The translations under genes and the position numbers were made by a program. A stretch of 35,560 nucleotides of DNA from CAWULT01 sp963923455 (GTDB lineage Bacteria > Acidobacteriota > Vicinamibacteria > Vicinamibacterales > UBA2999), in contig CAWULT010000041.1 in assembly GCA_963923455.1 (NCBI GenBank), positions 1 through 35,560 on the forward strand. The letters run 5' to 3'. The notes beneath the pieces are model-generated. The model was not told where the DNA came from and made no database searches. It worked only from the letters and a program-made list of their open reading frames with translations. Position 1 is the first letter of the stretch; each line of letters opens with the position of its first letter. Of this stretch, positions 28,003 to 33,962 are shown piece after piece.

Positions 28003-28965
28003 ATGATGTTCGTGTACGTCTACGACGGCGGCAGCGTCCGCCGTGCCGACCGGGTCGAGCCCCAGTGGCTCGACCCGGCGTCCTCCGCCATCCTGTGGGT
28101 CGACCTGGCCGACCCGTCGCCAGACGAGCTCGCCGTGCTGAGCGACGTCTTCCGCTTCCATTCGCTGGCGATCGACGATGCGACGAGCGCCCTGCAGTTC
28201 CCGAAGGTCGAGCAGTACCCGGGTTTCCTGTACGTCGTGCTGCACCGGCTCGGCCGGCCGAACGCCGGCCGCAGCATCGAGACGCGCGACGTGGACTTCT
28301 TCGTCACGCGCAACGCCCTCGTGACGGTGCACCAGGGCGAGTCGCGTCAGCTCGCCCACGTACGCGAGCTGTGCGACCGGCACGACCGCGCGCTGGCCGA
28401 GGGGCCGGTGGCGCTGCTGCATCGCATCGTGGACCTGCTCGTCGACAACTACCGGCCGGCCATGGAGGACATCGAGGCCCGGCTCGAGAAACTCGAGGAG
28501 GAGGCCTTCGCCGGGCACGACCAGATGGGCCGCAAGGTGTTGCGCGTCAAGCGCGAGCTGGCGCAGTTGCGGCGCGTGCTGATTCCGCAGCGCGACGTGG
28601 TGGGCCGGCTGGCCCGGCGCGAATTTCCAGCCGTCACCGACGACCTGACCTACCGCTTCCGCGACGTCTACGACCACCTGGTGCGGCTGACTGAAGAGAC
28701 CATCCTGTTCCAGGACCGCGTCACCGGCATCTTCGAGGTGAACCTGTCGACCGTGTCGAACCGGCTGAACCAGGTGATGAAGCTGCTGACCGTGATGTCG
28801 ACCATCTTCCTGCCGCTGACGGTGCTCACCGGCATGTGGGGGATGAACATCGGCCTGCCGCACTTTCCGGGCGGCGACGACGCGCAGTTCGCGTGGGTGG
28901 CCGGCATCATGCTCGTGCTGGTCGGGGCGATGCTGGCGCTCTTCCGGCGCATGCGCTGGATCTGA
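28003..28965 (+). CDS. corA: CorA-type Mg2+/Co2+ transporter
   Basis: 320 residues. Cytoplasmic alpha/beta N-terminal part, long stalk helices (about 145-260), then two C-terminal transmembrane helices. Between them is the selectivity motif GMN (280-282) in LTGMWGMNIGLPHFPGG. Forms a pentameric channel in the inner membrane. ATG 28003 has GGGAGG 7 nt upstream. Co2+ or Ni2+ cannot be excluded as substrates. Confidence 0.95.
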   Translation: MMFVYVYDGGSVRRADRVEPQWLDPASSAILWVDLADPSPDELAVLSDVFRFHSLAIDDATSALQFPKVEQYPGFLYVVLHRLGRPNAGRSIETRDVDFFVTRNALVTVHQGESRQLAHVRELCDRHDRALAEGPVALLHRIVDLLVDNYRPAMEDIEARLEKLEEEAFAGHDQMGRKVLRVKRELAQLRRVLIPQRDVVGRLARREFPAVTDDLTYRFRDVYDHLVRLTEETILFQDRVTGIFEVNLSTVSNRLNQVMKLLTVMSTIFLPLTVLTGMWGMNIGLPHFPGGDDAQFAWVAGIMLVLVGAMLALFRRMRWI

Positions 28966-29025
28966 GACGCACCGGGCTGCGCCCTGGCAGCCCCGCCGGC
29001 CCGGGCCGCGCCGCCCGCGCGCGTT

Positions 29026-29172
29026 ATGATGAGGCCACGCGTGAGCTGTGAGAGGTTCGTCGAGCCGACGAAGCCGGACCTGCCGTCCGGACCGCTCGAG
29101 TCCCTGCGCGACGTCGAGGGCCTGATCGAACCGATGGCCCGGTACGATTGCGGGTGGGAGCCCGGCGCCTGA
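29026..29172 (+). CDS. Possible short ORF of 48 codons in the corA-mutL gap
   Basis: The 239-nt gap before mutL holds an open frame with possible starts ATG 29026, ATG 29029 or GTG 29041, ending at TGA 29172. The product contains CERFVEPTKPDLPSGPLE and ends ARYDCGWEPGA, with two Cys. Third codon positions are almost all G or C, as in real genes here. TATGAT (29025-29030) lies 10 nt before the GTG and would make it leaderless, but overlaps the ATGs. I recognise no family. Confidence 0.3.
   Translation: MMRPRVSCERFVEPTKPDLPSGPLESLRDVEGLIEPMARYDCGWEPGA
29143..29148 (+). promoter_or_regulatory. Possible -10 box for mutL
   Basis: TACGAT at 29143-29148 would start transcription near 29155, 40-50 nt before mutL. 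No -35 at the right distance matches well. Confidence 0.25.
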
Positions 29173-29204
29173 CGCCCGACCTGGTGCCTGCGATGTCCAG
29201 CCCG

Positions 29205-31085
29205 ATGCCGAAGATTCACAGATTGCCCGAGGCCCTCGCCAACCAGATCGCGGCCGGCGAGGTCGTGGAGCGGCCGGCGGCCGTGATCAAGGAGCTCGTC
29301 GAGAACGCCATCGACGCGGGGGCGCGCCGCGTCGCCATCACGACGGAGTTCGGTGGCAAGAAGCTGATGCGCGTCGAGGACGACGGCGAGGGCATGACCC
29401 CCGAGGACGCGCGGCTCGCCATCGAGCGGCACGCGACGAGCAAGATCCGCAGCGCCGACGATCTCGGGCACATTGCGACCCTCGGATTCCGCGGCGAGGC
29501 GCTGCCGAGCATTGCCTCGGTCTCGCACTTCACGCTGCGGACGCGGGCCCGCGGGGCCCAGTCGGGCACGGTGATTCGCGTGGACGGCGGCGCCGTGGTC
29601 GACGTCACCGAGGCGGGCATGCCCGAGGGCACGACCGTGGAGGTGGCGGATCTCTTCTACAACCTGCCGGCACGGCGGAAGTTCCTCAAGTCGGACGCCG
29701 CGGAGGCGGCGCAGATTTCGAAGATCACCACCCAGCTCGCGCTGTGCTATCCGGAAATCGGCTTCACGCTGACGGCGAGCGGGCGCAAGGTGGTCCAGTG
29801 CCCGCCGGTCGCGTCGCTGAAGGATCGGCTGTATCAGCTCTACGGCGAGCGGGAAGACCTGATCCCGGTGCAGCGGGGCGGCGGCGACACGACCATCGTC
29901 GGGTTCGTCGCGGCACTGGCCGAGCAGGGGCCGACCCGTGGGCCGCAGAACGTCTTCGTCAACCGGCGCGTGGTCAAGGACCGCACGATCGCGCACGCGA
30001 TTCTCGATGCCTACAGTGTGGCGTCGATCAAGGAGCGCAGCCCCGAGGTGCACCTGTTCATCGAGATGCCGGCCGACGCGCTCGACGTCAACGTCCACCC
30101 GACGAAGGCCGAGGTGCGCTTTCGCGACCAGTCCTTCATCCATCAGGTCGTCAGGCGCGCCGTCGCGGACGCGCTGGGGCGTGGCCCGGCGCCCATGCTG
30201 CGGATCGAGACGCCAGGCGCCGGCTCGATGCCGGGGATGTTCGACCGGCCCCTGCCGTCGGCCTATCCGGCCGTGATGCCGAGCCGCTGGGTGCGGCCCG
30301 AATCGGGGTGGGGCTCGCCTGGCGAGTCGGCGTCGGGCGAGGCGCCGCTCGCGAGCGAGGCACTGGCCGCGCGGCAGGTCAGCGAGGGCCAGCCAGGGGC
30401 GGGGCCCTGGGGCGGTGGACTGGCCGGAGGGAGCGGAGTCGCAGGTGCGTTCGCCGGGGCCGAGCCGTTCGTCAGCGGCGCGATTCAGGCCAGCGCGCAG
30501 CCGCCGGCGCGGCCGCTCATGCCGCTCGGCCAGTTCCGCGATACGTTCATCATCGCCGTCGACGAAGACGGCATCGCCATCATCGACCAGCACGTTGCGC
30601 ACGAGCGCATCCTGTTCGAGCGCATCACCGAGCGCCTGACGGCCGGGCGTCTCGAGAGCCAGCGCCTGCTCGAGCCGCTTCTCGTCGAGCTGCCGCCGAG
30701 CGGACTCCAGTCGCTCGACCTGCACGCCGCCGCGCTCGACAAGCTCGGCTTCGAGGCGGAGGCGTTCGGCGGGGGGCTCGTCCGGGTGTCGGCCGTGCCG
30801 GCCATCGTACGGCGCGAGGACGCCGAGCAGACGCTGCGGGCACTGGCCGAGGACCTCGAGGGGCTCGACCAGGGCGCCGGCGTCGAGGCGGCCATCAAGC
30901 GCATCGCGGCGACCATGGCGTGCCACGCGGCCGTCAAGGCCAACTACCCGTTGACCCACGAGAAGATGGCGCACCTGCTGCAGGAGCTGGCGCTGACGGC
31001 GTATTCCTCGATTTGCCCGCACGGCCGGCCGGTGATGCTGCGTGTGACCCGACGCGAGGTCGAGAAGAGCTTTCAGCGCATCTGA
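29205..31085 (+). CDS. mutL: DNA mismatch repair protein MutL
   Basis: 626 residues from ATG 29205 (MPKIHRLPEALANQIAAGEVVERP, the family start); ATG 29193 would add four residues. GHKL ATPase motifs: ELVENAIDAGA, DDGEGM, TLGFRGEALPSIASVS. The linker (about 340-435) is rich in Gly, Ala and Pro. The C-terminal endonuclease motif is DQHVAHERILFE (461-472): Asp, His and both Glu are kept, with Val for the usual Ala. ACHAAVKAN and CPHGRP complete the metal site. So this is a nicking MutL, as expected in bacteria without MutH. Confidence 0.97.
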   Translation: MPKIHRLPEALANQIAAGEVVERPAAVIKELVENAIDAGARRVAITTEFGGKKLMRVEDDGEGMTPEDARLAIERHATSKIRSADDLGHIATLGFRGEALPSIASVSHFTLRTRARGAQSGTVIRVDGGAVVDVTEAGMPEGTTVEVADLFYNLPARRKFLKSDAAEAAQISKITTQLALCYPEIGFTLTASGRKVVQCPPVASLKDRLYQLYGEREDLIPVQRGGGDTTIVGFVAALAEQGPTRGPQNVFVNRRVVKDRTIAHAILDAYSVASIKERSPEVHLFIEMPADALDVNVHPTKAEVRFRDQSFIHQVVRRAVADALGRGPAPMLRIETPGAGSMPGMFDRPLPSAYPAVMPSRWVRPESGWGSPGESASGEAPLASEALAARQVSEGQPGAGPWGGGLAGGSGVAGAFAGAEPFVSGAIQASAQPPARPLMPLGQFRDTFIIAVDEDGIAIIDQHVAHERILFERITERLTAGRLESQRLLEPLLVELPPSGLQSLDLHAAALDKLGFEAEAFGGGLVRVSAVPAIVRREDAEQTLRALAEDLEGLDQGAGVEAAIKRIAATMACHAAVKANYPLTHEKMAHLLQELALTAYSSICPHGRPVMLRVTRREVEKSFQRI

Positions 31086-31101
31086 CGCGCCAAGCGGCGC
31101 G
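31086..31101 (+). terminator. Hairpin immediately after the mutL stop
   Basis: CGCGCC-AAGC-GGCGCG: a 6-bp GC stem with a 4-nt loop starting on the base after the mutL TGA. No T tract. Possible terminator. Confidence 0.35.
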
Positions 31102-31191
31102 CGGCTCGCGGTGGCTCCGGGGCGGAGTTAGGCTGGAGTCGCGGAACGTCGTCGTGGCCTCGGGGCCGGCCGGCTCCGCGGAGGAGGGACC

Positions 31192-31692
31192 ATGCATCGA
31201 ATGGTGGCAGCCGGTGCGATTGCCGCGGGCCTCTCGTGGGGCTGCGGGGGCGGGACCGGTCCGAGTTGTCTGGCGCGGCAGCAGCGCGGGACAGTGACGA
31301 CGGTCACCGGCGAGGTCGGACCGGGGCAGACGACGATGCATCGGGTGCCCTACGGGACGCAGGGGAGCCAGAACGACGTCGACGTCACGTGGGACGGGCA
31401 GAAGGCGCCCGACGGTCCACGCATCCGCGTGTACGCCACCCGGGTCACGTGTCCCTCTTTCGTTGCACCAGGCGGGACCGGTGCGTGCGCCAGCATCGGC
31501 AGCATGGAGGGTACCTCCGCGACCGGCACCGAGGCCGACTTCGTCCAGGACAGGGTGAGCATCGTGAACGGACGGGGCAATCCCGACATCCTCGGGACGC
31601 CGGCGGAGTACCTGCTGTGGGTGGTCGGCGATCGGACCCGCGCGGTCCGGTACTCGATGACGGCCACGTGGTTCTACGGGCCGGACTGCTGA
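31192..31692 (+). CDS. Secreted or lipid-anchored protein of unknown function
   Basis: 166 residues from ATG 31192, with GAGGAGGG about 4 nt upstream. The short hydrophobic start (VAAGAIAAGLSWGC) looks like an export signal. LSWGC could be a loose lipobox with lipidated Cys, but the Trp is unusual. The rest is rich in Gly, Thr and Val with four more Cys, suggesting a disulphide-stabilised beta domain (VTTVTGEVGPGQTTMHRV, YLLWVVGDRTRAVRYSM). I recognise no family. Convergent with the next gene, 16 nt apart. Confidence 0.65.
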   Translation: MHRMVAAGAIAAGLSWGCGGGTGPSCLARQQRGTVTTVTGEVGPGQTTMHRVPYGTQGSQNDVDVTWDGQKAPDGPRIRVYATRVTCPSFVAPGGTGACASIGSMEGTSATGTEADFVQDRVSIVNGRGNPDILGTPAEYLLWVVGDRTRAVRYSMTATWFYGPDC

Positions 31693-31704
31693 GCAGCCGC
31701 GCGT

Positions 31705-31715
31705 CGTCTCAGACG
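31705..31715. other. Small dyad over a stop codon between convergent genes
   Basis: CGTCTCAGACG is a palindrome with a 1-nt centre; the minus-strand stop (TCA, 31709-31711) is in the middle. A similar dyad, CTGCTGAGCAG (31686-31696), is centred on the plus-strand stop. Arms of 5 bp are too short to call terminators. Confidence 0.3.
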
Positions 31716-32128
31716 GTGCGCAGCCTGGCGAGGAAACCGATGAGCAGCAGGGCCGCCGCCGGAAAGGCCGTCAGGGCGCTGGCGACGTAGAGGGCGAAGA
31801 CCAGCCGGTTCGTCGTCGAGCCGTGCCACGTCAGCCCGCGCTGGCCGGTCGATGCGGCGATCACCATCGCGGCCGTCGAGGTCCACACGAAGGCGAGGAT
31901 CAGGACGACGAACGCCGCGCGCGCCACCGGCGCCAACGCCGGCAGCGGCAAAATGGCGGCCAGCGCGATCAGCAGGACGCCACGCGCGCTCACCCCGGCA
32001 TGGGCGAGGTGCCACGCCTCGGCTGGCGCGCCGAGCCGGATGGCCTTGTGCAGCAGCAGACCCGCGACGAAGCTCGCCGTCAGGATGACGGTGCCGTGAA
32101 GTGCGAGGTGCAGGGCCAGCGTGTCCAT
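31709..32128 (-). CDS. Unknown four-helix membrane protein
   Basis: 139 residues from ATG 32128, with GGGAGAG 6 nt upstream. Four hydrophobic helices: about 6-24 (LHGTVILTASFVAGLLL), 45-63, 68-88 and 112-134, ending GFLARLRTV. The longer open frame upstream is not used because this ATG has the ribosome-binding site. No family recognised. Divergent from the LOG-family gene. Confidence 0.65.
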   Translation of the reverse strand: MDTLALHLALHGTVILTASFVAGLLLHKAIRLGAPAEAWHLAHAGVSARGVLLIALAAILPLPALAPVARAAFVVLILAFVWTSTAAMVIAASTGQRGLTWHGSTTNRLVFALYVASALTAFPAAALLLIGFLARLRTV

Positions 32129-32175
32129 GGCGGCTCTCCCGGACCTGGAGCACTCGCGTCTCCGGCCGCCGCTGC

Positions 32176-32181
32176 AGTATA
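32176..32181 (-). promoter_or_regulatory. -10 box for the minus-strand membrane protein
   Basis: On the minus strand TATACT (5/6) at 32181-32176; the predicted start near 32169 gives a 41-nt leader. -35 not evident. Confidence 0.35.
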
Positions 32182-32221
32182 GCGGCGGCGTCGAGTACCA
32201 TGCCGCCCTGGACGCAGCCCG

Positions 32222-32917
32222 ATGGCCCCCAGCACCTTCCAGCACGCAGGCCGCCTGCTCGGCCGCTACCGGTGGTGGACGCTCGAGTTCCTGAGCGTGC
32301 TGCGCCTGGCGTGGGAGGTGGTCGATGGGTACCGGCGCCTCCACTTCCTCGGCCCCTGCATCTCGGTGTTCGGCTCGTCCCGGTTCGCCGCGGAGCATCC
32401 GTACTACCGGCTCGCGGAGGACGTGGGCCGTGCCGTGGCGTCGGCCGGCTTCACGACGATGACCGGCGGAGGTCCCGGTGTCATGGAGGGGGCCAACCGC
32501 GGCGCCCGCGAGGCGGGTGGCCCGTCCGTTGGGTGCGGCATCGAGTTGCCTCGGGAGCAGCAGCCGAATCCGTACCTGGACAGGTGGATCAGGCTGAGGC
32601 ACTTCCACGTCCGCAAGGTGCTCCTGATCAAGTACTCCTACGGGTTCATCGCGTTGCCCGGCGGGTTCGGCACGGCCGACGAGCTGTTCGAAGTGCTGAC
32701 GCTGATCCAGACCGGCAAGTTGCCGGCGTTTCCGATGGTCCTGATGCCGTCGGCGTTCTGGGGACCGATGGTGGCCGAGGTGCGCCGCCAGATGCTGGCA
32801 GCCGGCACGCTCGACGAAGGCGACACGCATCACGTCCGGGTGATGGACGACCCGGCCGAGGCCGTGGCCTTCATCAGGCACGTTGCGATGGCACGGTTCG
32901 GGCTCCGGTCGGGATAG
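32222..32917 (+). CDS. LOG-family (TIGR00730-like) protein
   Basis: 231 residues. The lysine-decarboxylase-like/LOG fold is marked by ISVFGSSRF, TMTGGGPGVMEGANRGA and the LOG motif PGGFGTADELFE. Relatives release cytokinin-type bases by cleaving nucleotide 5'-monophosphates, or act as nucleotide phosphoribohydrolases. The exact substrate here is unknown. The N-terminal 40 residues (RYRWWTLEFLSVLRLAWEVV) are helical and extra to small LOG proteins. TACCAT (32196-32201) is a possible -10. ATG 32222 lacks a clear Shine-Dalgarno. Confidence 0.87.
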   Translation: MAPSTFQHAGRLLGRYRWWTLEFLSVLRLAWEVVDGYRRLHFLGPCISVFGSSRFAAEHPYYRLAEDVGRAVASAGFTTMTGGGPGVMEGANRGAREAGGPSVGCGIELPREQQPNPYLDRWIRLRHFHVRKVLLIKYSYGFIALPGGFGTADELFEVLTLIQTGKLPAFPMVLMPSAFWGPMVAEVRRQMLAAGTLDEGDTHHVRVMDDPAEAVAFIRHVAMARFGLRSG

Positions 32918-32947
32918 CCGGTCCACGCCTCCTGCGCGCACCTGGGG

Positions 32948-32960
32948 TATCGTGTCGCCC
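32948..32960 (+). promoter_or_regulatory. -10-like box directly before the RidA-like gene
   Basis: TATCGT (32948-32953, 4/6) lies 7 nt before the ATG at 32961, and the gap GTGTCGCCC-type sequence has no Shine-Dalgarno. The layout fits a leaderless start. Confidence 0.35.
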
Positions 32961-33446
32961 ATGTCGACGATCGGCGATCGGCTCCAGGCCCTCGACATCG
33001 TGCTGCCTGCCCCGCTCCAGACGCCGCCTGGCCTGGTGCTGCCTTTCCCCTTCGTCCGCGTGGTCGGCCGGCGTGCGCTGATCTCGGGCCACGGTCCGAC
33101 CGACGTGCACGGTGCCGTGGCCGGGCCGCTCGGGAAGGTGGGCCGCGAGTTGACCGTGGAGCAGGGCTACCGCGCGGCCCGTCTGACCGGCCTGGCCATC
33201 CTCGGGAGCCTCCAGCGCGAACTCGGCGACCTCGACCGCGTCGCCGCGTGGGTGCGCGTGTTCGGCATGGTCAACTCGGCGCCGGGCTTCGACCGGCAGC
33301 CGGCCGTGATCAACGGGTTCACCGATCTCGTGCTGGAGGTCTTCGGGCCCGAGCGGGGCAGGCACGCCCGCAGCGCCGTCGGCATGGCCGAACTGCCGTT
33401 CGGCATCCCCGTGGAAATCGAGGGCGAGGTGGCTCTCGTAGAATAG
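32961..33446 (+). CDS. RidA/YjgF-like family protein
   Basis: 161 residues of the longer YjgF-like group. N-terminus MSTIGDRLQALDIVLP, then RALISGHGP, and near the C-terminus GRHARSAVGMAELPFGIPVEIE, with the Arg (HARSA) typical of enamine/imine deaminase sites. Probably hydrolyses reactive enamines or binds small ligands in the cytoplasm. The substrate is not known for this group. Confidence 0.9.
   Translation: MSTIGDRLQALDIVLPAPLQTPPGLVLPFPFVRVVGRRALISGHGPTDVHGAVAGPLGKVGRELTVEQGYRAARLTGLAILGSLQRELGDLDRVAAWVRVFGMVNSAPGFDRQPAVINGFTDLVLEVFGPERGRHARSAVGMAELPFGIPVEIEGEVALVE
33439..33444 (+). promoter_or_regulatory. -10 box for the molybdenum hydroxylase genes
   Basis: TAGAAT (5/6) overlaps the RidA-like stop. 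The start would be near 33451, leaving a 26-nt leader with the GAGGAGG site. No clear -35. Confidence 0.35.
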
Positions 33447-33476
33447 GCGGACCCGATCGCCCGCGAGGAGGATGCC

Positions 33477-33962
33477 GTGCCGACCTACCGGTTCGAGGTG
33501 AACGGACGCCAGGCGTCCGTCGACTGCTGGGATCCGAACGAGCCGCTGCTGTACGCGCTGCGCGACGGCCTCGGCCTGCACGGCCCGAAGTTCGGGTGCG
33601 GGGTGGGGCAGTGCGGGGCATGTACCGTGCACGTCGACAGCAAGCCGACGCGGGCGTGCTCGATGCCGGTCAGCCGCGTCTCGGGCCGCCGGGTGACGAC
33701 GCTCGAGGGGCTCGGCACGCCGGATCGCCCCGACCGCGTGCAGGCGGCCTTCATCGCCGAACAGGCCGCGCAGTGCGGCTACTGCACCAACGGAATGATC
33801 ATGGCCACCAGGGCGCTGCTGGCCGAGACCCCGCGGCCCTCGATCGAGCAGGCGAAGCAGGCGCTTGCCGGACACATCTGCCGGTGCGGCACGCACACCC
33901 GTATCCTGCGCGCCGTGATGCGCGCGGCCGGTGGGCAGGCAGGCGCAGGGAGGCGCGCGTGA
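33477..33962 (+). CDS. [2Fe-2S] small subunit of a molybdenum hydroxylase (isoquinoline 1-oxidoreductase alpha-like)
   Basis: Electron-transfer subunit of the xanthine oxidase family. 161 residues. The plant-type cluster is bound by GCGVGQCGAC and a later Cys (TRAC); the second cluster by CGYC and CRCGTHTRI. The CRCGTHTR form is typical of two-subunit IorA/NicA-type enzymes. GTG 33477 is fixed by GAGGAGG 5 nt upstream. It overlaps the large subunit (GTGA). Confidence 0.94.
   Translation: MPTYRFEVNGRQASVDCWDPNEPLLYALRDGLGLHGPKFGCGVGQCGACTVHVDSKPTRACSMPVSRVSGRRVTTLEGLGTPDRPDRVQAAFIAEQAAQCGYCTNGMIMATRALLAETPRPSIEQAKQALAGHICRCGTHTRILRAVMRAAGGQAGAGRRA

Noticed and set aside
22819..28863. A 2014-codon open frame on the minus strand, antisense to glyS, ppdK and corA
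   Set aside because: It is the mirror of strong G/C third-position bias. The product is a low-complexity Arg/His/Leu/Val string with no motif, while the plus strand codes three clear enzymes.
30585..30620. Loss of MutL endonuclease
   Set aside because: The Ala-to-Val change in DQHVAHERILFE leaves Asp, His and both Glu intact, with ACHAAVKAN and CPHGRP present, so activity is expected.
32171..32192. CTGCAG and GCGGCGGC pattern as a repeat array
   Set aside because: Only a short GC-rich run; no unit repeats beyond chance.
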